Positions 35,723 through 43,905 of a stretch of 64,000 nucleotides of DNA are shown piece after piece; positions within the stretch are counted from its first letter, which is position 1, and each line of letters begins with the position of its first letter. The notes beneath the pieces are model-generated. The model did no database searches and was not told the origin of the DNA. It was given only the letters and a program-made list of their open reading frames with translations. The stretch is from assembly GCA_963824545.1 (NCBI GenBank), contig CAWGPP010000004.1:25341-89340 (forward strand). The letters are read 5' to 3'. Made by a program: the position numbers and the translations under genes. This DNA comes from Bog-532 sp963824545. GTDB taxonomy: Bacteria; Actinomycetota; Actinomycetes; Streptosporangiales; Streptosporangiaceae.

Positions 35723-36129
35723 TGCCGGGTTGCCACCGCCCGACTGGAGGCCGCCGGGGGCAGACCGGGCCTCGACCGGCCCATTCTTTCATAGGCGTCG
35801 TGCAGCCAGTCCGTACCGTCAGAATCAGGCATCGTTCCAGTGCTTGCGAGCTTGCTGATGGCTGTTGGATATGTGTCATTTACCCAGTCTTTAAATTCTC
35901 GGCCTCCGGCTGCGGTTGTCCGCTGACCCTTTTCTGCCAAGCCGGCAGTTTTAAGGCCGGGTTGCTGGGGCGCTGAATATCTGATATGCAACCATCCGCA
36001 AAGCCGCACACTGGCGAATCCCCCTGGTGGGGTATTTGCAATCACCTTGAGTGCAGCGAGTGAGGCCCAGGTGAAACTGGTAACCATGAGAGGAGACGCC
36101 GTCATGTCAGCTATGCGCAAGATGTCCAT
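35656..36129 (-). CDS. Hypothetical, probably the 5' part of the NPCBM-like gene
   Basis: 157 codons; the part most likely to be real is EFKDWVNDTYPTAISKLAST, GTDWLHDAYERMGRSRPG (nt about 35770-35890). An extra C in the C5 run on the minus strand at about 35757-35761 would carry this frame into the downstream NPCBM-like frame as GLPPGGLQSGGGNPAMSAHG, giving one continuous protein. The base composition of the 5' portion is clearly less GC-rich than the surroundings, so the upstream residues and the start codon are doubtful. No recognised family. Confidence 0.4.
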   Translation of the reverse strand: MDILRIADMTASPLMVTSFTWASLAALKVIANTPPGGFASVRLCGWLHIRYSAPQQPGLKTAGLAEKGQRTTAAGGREFKDWVNDTYPTAISKLASTGTMPDSDGTDWLHDAYERMGRSRPGLPPAASSRAVATRQCLLTALADRPHSSARTGPQAR

Positions 36130-36763
36130 TTAGCACCTAAAATTGGTTTGGTATGCCCGCCACGTTAGTTCCCTTCGCGCTTATGTTAGGAATACGCGCG
36201 GCACGGCTCTGCCCGACCACAGATGACTGAGAATCTTGCCGAATTCTTCCGGCCGGCCGACGGCTGCATGATTAATTGCTTGAATACCGGCCTTTGAACT
36301 GTTTTTTCTGATGAGCGGGGGTAAGCGTGAGTCCGGGATTTTGTCCGATCGGACACTTTCGCGGGCAACTGTGGCATCGCGTGGCAAGGTCTGCCGTAAT
36401 TTTCAGGACGGTCATGGGGCCTACTGGTACTGACCGCCGCCCCGCTCCGTTGATCTAAGTGAGCCGTCGTCTGCCCCGGGATCAGGCCGGTGTTTCTCCC
36501 CGACCCGGGCCTCGCTCTGCCGTAACGTGCGCGGGGTGCGACGTCATCTACGCTTGCGCGGCCCGACGGCGCCACGCCCGTTGGCCGGTACCCTCATCTC
36601 TCCGGCGCCCTGCTCGCCGACGGGTGCTGACCGTGACCAGCAACCCGTCCACGCTGGTCTGCGGCGCCCTAGACGACGCCCTTCGTCAGAGGCGACTCCT
36701 TATGGGCAGAGTTTTTGGCAGTATTTGCCCAAAGCTCTGCCCATAGTGCCGGGAGTCGGCTAT
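36130..36763. other. AT-richer intergenic stretch without a supported gene
   Basis: Roughly 630 bases with lower GC than the rest of the window, most obvious before about 36440. One short minus-strand frame (36181-36387, TTG start) encodes KAGIQAINHAAVGRPEEFGK, which looks protein-like, but it has no ribosome site and no family match. The region also holds a long hairpin (36701-36745, listed separately). It may be the decayed edge of an acquired segment. Confidence 0.5.
36701..36745. terminator. Long hairpin, copy 1 of a dispersed element
   Basis: TATGGGCAGAG (36701-36711) pairs perfectly with CTCTGCCCATA (36735-36745). Inside, TTTTGGCA and TGCCCAAA can extend the stem around a GTATT loop. 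It lies 18 bases beyond the stop codon of the permease fragment (minus strand), a terminator position. A second copy with the same architecture and compensating base changes is at 45526-45574. Confidence 0.65.
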
Positions 36764-37156
36764 CTAGGCGGGCTGCCAGCGGAAGCGCCAGGCGGTGAAC
36801 GCGGCGGCCGCCACCGCCCAGGCGAGCAGCGTCACCAGGGCCACGGCCGGGAACGCGTGCGCGGCCGGGGTGTAGGCGTCCTGCAGCACCTCGGCCAGGG
36901 CCTTGATCGGCAGCGCGCCGGCCCCGGCGGACATCCAGCGCGGGAGGCCGATGGTGGGGTCGAAGATCCCGGAGATCATCACGATCGGCAGGTAGATCGC
37001 GTTGGTGATGGGGCTGGCCGATTCGGCGCTCTTGATCAGCGAGCTGACCGCCAGGCCGAGCGCGGCGAAGCAGACGATCCCGAGCGCGAGCCCGAAGCCC
37101 AGCACGAACATCCCGTCCAGCCGGGGCGCCGTGCCGAACGCCAGCAGGTCGCGGTG
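36764..37156 (-). pseudogene. ABC-2 type permease, C-terminal fragment
   Basis: The last 130 or so residues of an ABC-2 membrane subunit: GFGLALGIVCFAALGLAVSSLI, SPITNAIYLPIVMISGIFDP, LPRWMSAGAGALPIKALAEVLQDAYTP and a final helix ending AWRFRWQPA (read in parts). The first half of a normal permease of about 250 residues, with its first helices, is missing. Upstream in this frame there is only out-of-phase ATPase sequence. It therefore looks like the remnant left by a deletion that joined the ATPase gene to the permease gene near 37145-37160. No start codon of its own is evident. Confidence 0.75.
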
Positions 37157-37959
37157 CGCCCGTCGACCACGAGGTCGAGGCCGTCCGGCGCCAGGATCTC
37201 CTTGGCGCGCAGGGCATCCGGCGCGCCGAACGTGATCTGCGACGGCAGCGCGGCCATCCGGGCGACCTCCCGGGTGGAGCCGGAGATCTTGATACGCCCG
37301 TCCAGCAGGATCGCAACCCGGTCCGCGAGGCGCTCGGCCTCGTCCAGGTAGTGCGTGGTGAGCACGATCGTCTTGCCCAGGCCGCGCAGGTTCTCCACCG
37401 CCGTCCACAGCCGCCGCCGGGCCTCCGGGTCGAAGCCCGTCGTCGGCTCGTCCAGGAACACCAGGTCGGGGTCGCCGGCCAGGGCGAGCGCGAAGTCAAG
37501 CCGCCGCCGCTGCCCGCCGGACAGCTTGCGGACCGGGGTGTTCTGCTCGCCGGTGAGCCCGGTCACCTCGAGCAGGTCGCCGAGCGGCCGCGGGTTCGGG
37601 TAGTAGTCCCGCCAGATGCCGATCAGCTCGCCGACCCGGGCCTGCCGGGGGAAGCCGCATTCCTGCAGCACGATGCCGATGCGCTCGCGTAGCTGCGCGG
37701 GCTGCGCGGCCGGGTCGAGGCCGAGCACGGTGGCCGCGCCACCGGTACGGGCGCGGAAGCCCTCCAGGATCTCGACCGTCGTGGTCTTGCCGGCGCCGTT
37801 CGGCCCGAGCAGGCAGAACACCTCACCACGGCGGACCTCGAAGTCGACGCCGCGCAGAACCGCCCGCGCCCTATAGGACTTCTCCAGCCCGCGCACCTCG
37901 ACGGCCGCATCCGACGCGGTGGCGCCCGCCGCGACGGCCGCCGCGGTGCTGCTACCCAA
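37036..37959 (-). CDS. ABC transporter ATP-binding protein, C-terminus replaced by out-of-frame permease sequence
   Basis: DrrA/CcmA-type exporter ATPase. The first 268 residues are normal: Walker A GPNGAGKTTT, Q loop LQECGFP, signature KLSGGQRRR, Walker B DLVFLDEPTTGFDP, H loop TTHYLDEAERLADR. After GLDLVVDGRT the frame reads the permease gene in the wrong phase for about 40 residues (TCWRSARRPGWTGCSCW) before a stop at 37036. The true ATPase C-terminus and the permease N-terminus are absent. Start is TTG 37959, overlapping the tetR stop, so the two are coupled. Efflux function is probably lost unless the junction is an assembly fault. Confidence 0.85.
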   Translation of the reverse strand: MGSSTAAAVAAGATASDAAVEVRGLEKSYRARAVLRGVDFEVRRGEVFCLLGPNGAGKTTTVEILEGFRARTGGAATVLGLDPAAQPAQLRERIGIVLQECGFPRQARVGELIGIWRDYYPNPRPLGDLLEVTGLTGEQNTPVRKLSGGQRRRLDFALALAGDPDLVFLDEPTTGFDPEARRRLWTAVENLRGLGKTIVLTTHYLDEAERLADRVAILLDGRIKISGSTREVARMAALPSQITFGAPDALRAKEILAPDGLDLVVDGRTATCWRSARRPGWTGCSCWASGSRSGSSASPRSAWRSAR

Positions 37960-38671
37960 CGCGCGCCGCCAGCAGGTGCGCGGGGACCAGCGCGTGCACC
38001 AGCGCGTCGACCACGGTGGCCTCGGCCAGCTCGGCGGTCATCGCCGCCCCGTGGGGGTCGGCGAACCGCCGCCGCGCGAACCAGTCCAGCGTCTCCAGCA
38101 CCAGCTGCGCGGTCGCGGCTGCGTCCGGTGTCGCGCGCAGCAGGCCAGCCTGGGCGCGGCCGGCCAGATACGCGGTCAGGGCGTGCAGCACGGGCCGGCG
38201 CAGCCCGGAGTTCAGCAGGTCCGCCAGCTCCGGAAGTTCCCGGGCGGACCGCTCGATCATGTCGGCGGCCTCCCGGGTGCGCGATTCGAGCGTGAACGTC
38301 TCGCGCAGGATGTCCTCCAGCTCGGCGGCGGGGTCGGCCACCACCGGCTGGGCGATCGCGGCGGCCAGGTAACCGAACGGCACCGCGGACGCGACGAACT
38401 CCCGCGCTTCCTTGATCGTTACCATCAGCGGCGCGGGGGATAGCGGCAGCCCGCCGGCCGGCAGGTCCTCCAGCAGCAGCGCATGCCGGATGGCCAGCAC
38501 GAACAGGCCCTCCTTGCTGTCCACGTAGCGGTAGATCGCTCCTTCTGAGAGCCCGAGCTCGGCCGCCACGTCGCTGATCCGGGCGAGCCGGTAGCCGTCC
38601 CGAGTGAAGACCCGGACGGCCGCCGCGATCAGCTCGGGCAGCCGCTCCTGCGCATTACGCTTACCAGGCAC
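37952..38671 (-). CDS. TetR-family transcriptional regulator
   Basis: 239 residues. The N-terminal helix-turn-helix reads LIAAAVRVFTRDGYRLARISDVAAELGLSEGAIYRYVDSKEGLF (in parts), typical TetR. The C-terminal ligand domain is less conserved. Start is GTG 38671. It is the first gene of a unit with the adjacent ABC ATPase (8-base overlap), and a perfect palindrome 15 bases upstream of the start is its likely autoregulatory operator. The usual role would be control of the efflux pump that is now broken. Confidence 0.9.
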   Translation of the reverse strand: MPGKRNAQERLPELIAAAVRVFTRDGYRLARISDVAAELGLSEGAIYRYVDSKEGLFVLAIRHALLLEDLPAGGLPLSPAPLMVTIKEAREFVASAVPFGYLAAAIAQPVVADPAAELEDILRETFTLESRTREAADMIERSARELPELADLLNSGLRRPVLHALTAYLAGRAQAGLLRATPDAAATAQLVLETLDWFARRRFADPHGAAMTAELAEATVVDALVHALVPAHLLAARVG

Positions 38672-38685
38672 ACCAGGAGTCTACA

Positions 38686-38708
38686 AGTAAGTGAGTGACT
38701 CACTTACT
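38686..38708. promoter_or_regulatory. Perfect 23-bp palindromic operator upstream of tetR
   Basis: AGTAAGTGAGT (38686-38696), a central G, and ACTCACTTACT (38698-38708) form a perfect 11-1-11 inverted repeat. On the minus strand TTGAGT (38711-38706) overlaps it as a possible -35. Its length, symmetry and position fit a TetR dimer-of-dimers or single-dimer site that represses the regulator and the ABC genes. Confidence 0.8.
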
Positions 38709-38745
38709 CAAAATGAGACACGCGGCGAGATTCGACCCGGCGCGC

Positions 38746-41103
38746 TCATCCCGCGGGGCTCGGGTGAGATTCCTGCTCCATAGACCGCGGATATGCCGGG
38801 GCGTGGCTGGCGGCGATGACCTCGCGGAGGCTGCTGAGCAGGGTGGCGGCCGTGAAGGGTTTTTCGATGAGGTTGACGCCCGCCTCGAGCACGCCCCGGG
38901 TGTCGAGCACTCCTTCGGTGTAGCCGGACATGTACACGACCGCCGCGGCGGGGCAGACGGCCCGGATGCGGTCGGCGGCTTCCTTGCCGCCCATGTGCGG
39001 CATGACGACGTCGGTGAGCAGGATGTCGATGCCGCCGCAGTGCTGGGTGGCGATCTCGATGGCCTCGGGCCCGCTGGCGGCGGTGAGGACGCGGTAGCCG
39101 TTGCGGTCCAGGATCCGGCGGGTGACTTCCCGCAGGGCGTCCTCATCCTCGACGACCAGGACCGTCTCCCCGGCCCCGGCCTGGAGTCCCTGCGGCTGCT
39201 GCGACGATGCTTGGTCGAGAGGCTGGCAAGTGGCCGGCAGCAGGATGGTGAAGGTGGTGCCGATGCCGGGTTCGGAGTAGATCCGCACGTGCCCGCCGGC
39301 CTGGTTGACGATGCCGTAGACGGTGGCCAGGCCCATACCGGTGCCCTGGCCCTTGGGCTTGGTGCTGAAGAACGGCTCGAACGCCCGGTCGGCGATGGCT
39401 TTCGGCATCCCGGTCCCGGTGTCGCTGATCTTGAGGCTGGCGTATCGGCCCGGCCGCAGCCCGACGCGGTTGGCGGCGTAGACCTCGTCCACGTCCGTGC
39501 TGGCGGTGTGGATGGTCAGCTTCCCGCCGCGGGGCATCGCGTCGCGGGCGTTGACGGCCAGGTTGACCAGGATCTGCTCGATCTGGCCGGGGTCGGCGAG
39601 CACCGCGCACAGGTCGTCGGCGAGGCAGGTGCTCAGCTCCACGTGCTCGCCGAGGGTGCGCAAGAGCAACTGCTCGATGTTCTGGACGGTGTCGTTGAGG
39701 TTCAGCGGCCGCGGATTGATGACCTCCCGGCGGGCGAAGGCCAGCAGCCGGCGGGTGAGCGCGGCGGCCCGCTCGGCAGCCATCTCGATCTGCTGGATGT
39801 CGCCGGTGATCGATTCCCAGGGACCCTGGGGCGCCTGGGCCGATGCCTCTTCGCGCGCGAACGCGGCGTAGTTCGAGATGACCGCGAGCAGGTTGTTGAA
39901 GTCATGCGCGACCCCCCCGGCGAGCTGTCCCAGGCTCTCCAGCCGCTGGGACTGCAGCCGCTCGTGCTCGGCCCGCAGCCGCTCGCGCTCGGTCTGCAGC
40001 TGCAGCCGTTCGGTGATGTCGCGGACGGCGGCCATGACGAGGATGCCGTCGTCGGTGTCGATGGCGGACAGCGAGATCTCGGCCGGGAACGTGCTGCCGT
40101 CGTAGCGGCGGCCGGACAGTTCCTTCCCGGCGCCCATGGGCCGGGGCTCCGGGTCGGCCATGTACCTGTTCCGCACGGCCGGGTGCCCGGCCCGGACGGC
40201 GTCGGGGACCAGGATCTCCACCGGGCGGCCGGCCAGCTCCTGGCGGGTGTACCCGAACAGGCGCTCGGTCTGCGCGTTCACCAGGGCGATGCGCCCGTCG
40301 CCGGTCACGCACACCACCGCGTCGGGCGCCGCCTCCATGAGCGCGCGGAACCGGACGTCGGCGCGCTGCTGGCTGCTGATGTCGCGCGATATCCGCGACA
40401 CTCCGATGATCTTCCCGGCGGTATCGGTGATGGGGGACAACATGATCGATACCTCGATCACGGTCCCGTCCTTGCGGATCCGCTCGGCCTGGTACGGCTC
40501 CACCAGCTGGCCGCTGGTGATGGCGTCCTGGATGTCGCGCTCGGCGCGGCGGTGCGCGACGGGGATCAGCACGTCGACATGGCTGCCGATCATCTCGGCC
40601 GCGGCATAGCCGTAGAGCCGCTCGGCCGCCGGGTTCCAGCTGGTGATCACCCGTTCCAGGGTCTCGCTGATCACGGCGTCGTACGAGGACTGGATGATCG
40701 AGGCCAGCCGCGCCGCGATCTCGGCGGCCTGCCGCTGTTCGCTCACGTCGCGGACGGCGGCCATGACGAGGACGCCGTCGTCGGTCTCGATGGCGGACAG
40801 CGAGATCTCGGCCGGGAACGTGCTGCCGTCGCGACGGCGGCCGGACAGTTCCTTCCCCGCGCCCATCGGCCGGGGCCGCGGGCCGGCCACGTAGCCGCCC
40901 CGCAGGGCCGGATGCCCGGCCCGGACGGCGTCGGGGACCAGGATCTCCACCGGGGAACCGATGAGTTCCTGGCGGGTGTACCCGAACAGGCGCTCGGTCT
41001 GGGCGTTCACCAGGACGATGCGCCCGTCGCTGGCCATGCACACCACCGCGTCGGGCGCCGCGTCGAGGAGCCCGACCAGCAGCTGATCAGTCAGTTGTGT
41101 CAC
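38746..41103 (-). CDS. Hybrid histidine kinase: three PAS domains, kinase core, receiver
   Basis: 785 residues from GTG 41103. PAS1, PAS2 and PAS3 precede a HisKA region with GQLAGGVAHDFNNLLAVISNYA (phosphoacceptor His), an HATPase domain (NLAVNARDAMPRGG, FEPFFSTKPKGQGTGMGL) and a C-terminal receiver with ILLTDVVMPHMGGKEAAD (phosphoacceptor Asp) and conserved Lys in LIEKPF. No transmembrane segment is seen, so it is a cytoplasmic sensor. PAS1 and PAS3 are near duplicates. AAGGTGG precedes GTG 41103; an alternative GTG 41187 with GAAGG 9 bases upstream would add 28 residues unrelated to the PAS fold. It is divergent from another hybrid kinase. Confidence 0.88.
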   Translation of the reverse strand: MTQLTDQLLVGLLDAAPDAVVCMASDGRIVLVNAQTERLFGYTRQELIGSPVEILVPDAVRAGHPALRGGYVAGPRPRPMGAGKELSGRRRDGSTFPAEISLSAIETDDGVLVMAAVRDVSEQRQAAEIAARLASIIQSSYDAVISETLERVITSWNPAAERLYGYAAAEMIGSHVDVLIPVAHRRAERDIQDAITSGQLVEPYQAERIRKDGTVIEVSIMLSPITDTAGKIIGVSRISRDISSQQRADVRFRALMEAAPDAVVCVTGDGRIALVNAQTERLFGYTRQELAGRPVEILVPDAVRAGHPAVRNRYMADPEPRPMGAGKELSGRRYDGSTFPAEISLSAIDTDDGILVMAAVRDITERLQLQTERERLRAEHERLQSQRLESLGQLAGGVAHDFNNLLAVISNYAAFAREEASAQAPQGPWESITGDIQQIEMAAERAAALTRRLLAFARREVINPRPLNLNDTVQNIEQLLLRTLGEHVELSTCLADDLCAVLADPGQIEQILVNLAVNARDAMPRGGKLTIHTASTDVDEVYAANRVGLRPGRYASLKISDTGTGMPKAIADRAFEPFFSTKPKGQGTGMGLATVYGIVNQAGGHVRIYSEPGIGTTFTILLPATCQPLDQASSQQPQGLQAGAGETVLVVEDEDALREVTRRILDRNGYRVLTAASGPEAIEIATQHCGGIDILLTDVVMPHMGGKEAADRIRAVCPAAAVVYMSGYTEGVLDTRGVLEAGVNLIEKPFTAATLLSSLREVIAASHAPAYPRSMEQESHPSPAG
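40018..41061 (-). repeat. Duplicated 315-bp PAS segment (40018-40332 and 40747-41061)
   Basis: Two segments of identical length, 729 bases apart and in the same frame, encode PAS3 and PAS1 of the hybrid kinase. By hand count about 30 of 315 positions differ, mostly in a short middle stretch. No gaps are needed. This indicates recent tandem duplication or gene conversion. Confidence 0.9.
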
Positions 41104-41251
41104 CGCTGCCACCTTGTTGGCTTCGGCCCTGGCTCGCCGCCCGGGTAGACCACTCTGGCTACATAAAGCTATCATGTGATCACTCAATGATACCTTCGAT
41201 ATCGCTCACCGGAACCCGACCACGGGGTGAGCCCTGGTGAAGGGGGAACGC

Positions 41252-43027
41252 ATGGCACAGGACAACGGCCCTGCTCCGGAGGACTGGCCGGCCGCGGCCG
41301 GGACCGGGGACGCTGGCGCGGCGTTGCAGGCCAGTGAGCAGCAGTTCCAGGGTGCGTTCGGCAGTGTGCCCTGCGGGATGGTCGTGACCAGCCTGTCCCC
41401 GACGCAGTGGGGGTGCTGCCTCGCGGTCAACGACGCGTTCTGCCAGCTGATGGGCTATGCACGGGAAGAGCTGGCCGGCACGGACCTGCTCGGCTACGTC
41501 CACCCGGAGGACCAGGCGGGATTCGACACCCTGATCCAGCAGATCGTGGCCGGCGAGACCAGCCAGGTCCGCGCGGACCTGCGCCTGACCAGCCAGGACG
41601 GCGAGATCGTCTACGCCCGGCTGACCGGTTCGGCGATTCAGCCGCCCGCTGGCACCCGCTACCTCGCGGCCTTCGTCGAGGACGTCACCGCGGCCGAGCA
41701 GGCGCGCGCCCGGCTGGGTGAGCTCGAGGCGGAGCTGGCCGCCTCCCGCCGCCAGGAAAGCCTGGGTCAGATGGTCGGCGGAATCGCGCACGATTTCAAC
41801 AACCTGCTCACGGTGATCGCCAACTACGCGAGCCTGGTCCGCGACGAGATCAGCGTGGCCGAGGCGACCGAGAGCACGACCAGGTGGGAACCGGTCCGCT
41901 GGGACGTGGAGCAGATCGAGGACGCCGCGGACCGGGCCAAGCGCCTGATCAAGCACGTGCTGGCGTTCGCGCGGCGCGGCGAGGCCCGGCCGGTGCTGGT
42001 GGATCTCGGCCCGATGATCAGCGACATCACGATGCTCCTGGGCGAGATGCTGGGCGAGAACATCCCCGTCGCCGTCCAGCCGGGCCCCGGCCTGTGGGCA
42101 GTGGAGGCCGACCCGGGGCAGCTCGAGCAGGCGATCGTCAACATCGCGGTGAACGCTCGCGACGCCATGCCCAGCGGCGGCCAGATCACGATCACCGCCG
42201 GCAACATCGACACCGCGGATGCCAACGCCGCCGATCTCGCGGCCGGGCGGCCGGACGCGGCCCAGCTGGCCGAACTGCTTCCCGGCCGTTACGTCGCGCT
42301 GTGCATCACCGACAACGGGCCCGGCATGGACCCGGTGATCGCGGACCGGGCCTTTGAGCCCTTCTTCACCACGAAAACGGGTGACCAGGCGGCCGGGATC
42401 GGCCTCAGCGCCGTCCGCAGGTTCACCGCGCAAGCCGGCGGCAAGGCGTGGCTGCGCTCGGAGCCGGGCTGCGGGACCACCGTCACGATGCTGCTGCCCG
42501 CCGCGGCCCGGGCGGCGCGCGCGGACACCATGGGGCCCGGGCGGGAAACGGCGGCCGGCACGGTGCTCGTGGTCGACGACGACCCCGCGATCAGGGAGGT
42601 CATCCACCGGATCCTGAGCAGCGCCGCCTACCGCGTGGTGACCGCGGGGAACGGGCAGGAGGCGCTCGGCCTGCTCAGCGACCCGGCCACGCCGGCCGAC
42701 CTGATCCTTACCGATGTCGTCATGCCGGGCATGACTGCCAGGGCCTTCCTCACCCGGATCCAGGCGCTGCGTCCCGGCGTCCAGGTGCTGTTCATGTCCG
42801 GATACGAGCGGGCCGCCGACCGGGGCGACGGCTGGCCAGACGCCACGACGCAGGTCATCGGCAAGCCGTTCTCCCGTGCCGCGCTGCTGGCCAGGATCGC
42901 TCAGGTCATCGCCGGCACCAGCGTGCGCCCGGGTGAGCAGGTCCCGCAGCCCGCCCCGGGTGAGCAGGTCCCGCAGCCCGCCCGGGGTGAGCGGGCGCCG
43001 CAGCCCGTCCGGATCCCGCGCCAGTGA
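41252..43027 (+). CDS. Hybrid histidine kinase: PAS, kinase core, receiver
   Basis: 591 residues from ATG 41252, preceded by GAAGGGGGA. One PAS domain (about residues 20-150, LMGYAREELAGTDLLGYVHPED), a short coiled segment, the H box QMVGGIAHDFNNLLTVIANYA, an HATPase domain (NIAVNARDAMPSGG, FEPFFTTKTGDQAAGIGL) and a receiver with LVVDDDPAIREV and LILTDVVMPGM. The same AHDFNNLL-type kinase core is in the divergent neighbour, so the two probably arose from one ancestor. The tail holds three 9-residue GEQVPQPAP-like repeats. No membrane helices. Confidence 0.9.
   Translation: MAQDNGPAPEDWPAAAGTGDAGAALQASEQQFQGAFGSVPCGMVVTSLSPTQWGCCLAVNDAFCQLMGYAREELAGTDLLGYVHPEDQAGFDTLIQQIVAGETSQVRADLRLTSQDGEIVYARLTGSAIQPPAGTRYLAAFVEDVTAAEQARARLGELEAELAASRRQESLGQMVGGIAHDFNNLLTVIANYASLVRDEISVAEATESTTRWEPVRWDVEQIEDAADRAKRLIKHVLAFARRGEARPVLVDLGPMISDITMLLGEMLGENIPVAVQPGPGLWAVEADPGQLEQAIVNIAVNARDAMPSGGQITITAGNIDTADANAADLAAGRPDAAQLAELLPGRYVALCITDNGPGMDPVIADRAFEPFFTTKTGDQAAGIGLSAVRRFTAQAGGKAWLRSEPGCGTTVTMLLPAAARAARADTMGPGRETAAGTVLVVDDDPAIREVIHRILSSAAYRVVTAGNGQEALGLLSDPATPADLILTDVVMPGMTARAFLTRIQALRPGVQVLFMSGYERAADRGDGWPDATTQVIGKPFSRAALLARIAQVIAGTSVRPGEQVPQPAPGEQVPQPARGERAPQPVRIPRQ
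42929..43009 (+). repeat. Three tandem 27-bp repeats at the 3' end of the hybrid kinase gene
   Basis: Two identical 27-base units (42929-42955, 42956-42982) and a third diverged one (42983-43009) encode GEQVPQPAP-like nonapeptides after the receiver domain. Confidence 0.88.
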
Positions 43028-43045
43028 GCCGGCGCGCCTTCGTGC

Positions 43046-43720
43046 TCACAGGGGGAGCGGCCAGCGCTCCTTCCGGTAGCCCATGTCCCAGAACATCCAT
43101 TCGTAGCGGCTGGTGGTACGGAAGTGCCAGTGCATCTGGGCCCGCTCGTCGTCGGACAGCCCGGTGGCCAGCTGGTTGGTGACGTCCAGCACCTCCTGGA
43201 CGTAGCCGCCGAAATCCTCCCCGCCGTAGGTGTCGATCCAGCGCTGGAAGCGCGGGTCGGCGGACCCCCGGCGGCGGAGCTCCTTGCCGACCTCCCAGTA
43301 GATCCAGTAGCACGGCAGGACCGTGCAGACCCCCTCGGTGTAGGAGCCGCCCCGGGCCGTCGCGAGCAGGTAACTGGTGTAGGCGAGGGTGGTGGGCGCC
43401 ATCTCGGTCTTTTTCGCCGCGTCCGGGTCGATGCCCAGCTCGGACAGCAGCGTGTCGTGCAGCTGCTGCTCCACGCCGACCACGCCGATGAAGTGCCGCG
43501 CGAACATCTCCGTTTCGACGGCCCCGGGCGCCCGGCTGGCGATCGCGGCCAGCGTGTGCCCGTACTGCTCCAGGTACAGCGAATCCTGGATCACGTAGAA
43601 GGCGAACGCCTCGTCCGGCAGCGTGCCGTCCACTAGCCCAGTGAGGAACGGATGCGCCAGGATGGCCTCGTAGATGCCGATGGCGCCCTGCCAGAGCTCG
43701 CCGGTGAAGCTGTCCGTCAT
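43046..43720 (-). CDS. tenA: TenA/thiaminase II family protein
   Basis: A 224-residue all-helical protein of the TenA family, which hydrolyses aminopyrimidine precursors or thiamine for salvage. Cys137 in VLPCYWIYWEVG is the expected catalytic cysteine, and Glu207 in SRYEWMFWDMGY is the usual acid partner, so the thiaminase II activity is probably intact. Other landmarks are LAHPFLTGL and FYVIQDSLYLEQY. ATG 43720 with AAGGGGCGGG upstream is preferred to ATG 43753. No other thiamine gene is nearby. It converges with the hybrid kinase. Confidence 0.9.
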   Translation of the reverse strand: MTDSFTGELWQGAIGIYEAILAHPFLTGLVDGTLPDEAFAFYVIQDSLYLEQYGHTLAAIASRAPGAVETEMFARHFIGVVGVEQQLHDTLLSELGIDPDAAKKTEMAPTTLAYTSYLLATARGGSYTEGVCTVLPCYWIYWEVGKELRRRGSADPRFQRWIDTYGGEDFGGYVQEVLDVTNQLATGLSDDERAQMHWHFRTTSRYEWMFWDMGYRKERWPLPL

Positions 43721-43905
43721 CGCCCGCCCCTTGATCGCCAGTGCACCGCCCATAACCGTATTACGGTCGGCCCGCTTCAGGGGGTCACCATGTCTCGTTA
43801 CAAACGATGATTTTCTTTGCCGGGGGTGTCGATTCCGGTCATCCCCCTTCGTGATGAGGGTGAGAGGCCGCCACCACCGGCGGCCCGCCCGAAGGGAGAA
43901 CGACC

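Noticed and set aside
36186..36575. Open frame of about 130 codons on the minus strand
   Set aside because: Arg/Pro/Ser-rich composition, no ribosome site, no recognisable segment; it overlaps an equally open frame in another phase. Treated as non-coding.
40018..41061. Assembly-made duplication of the PAS block
   Set aside because: The two copies differ at about 30 positions and lie in one intact frame with a distinct PAS between them, so a simple assembly duplication is unlikely.
43754..43905. Possible thiamine pyrophosphate riboswitch upstream of tenA
   Set aside because: The minus strand has GACCCCCTGAAGCGGGCC and a CCGTAATACGG hairpin that recall parts of a THI box, but the CTGAGA core is ACGAGA, the closing P1 helix pairs poorly, and the element would overlap the preferred start region. 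Not convincing without a covariance search.
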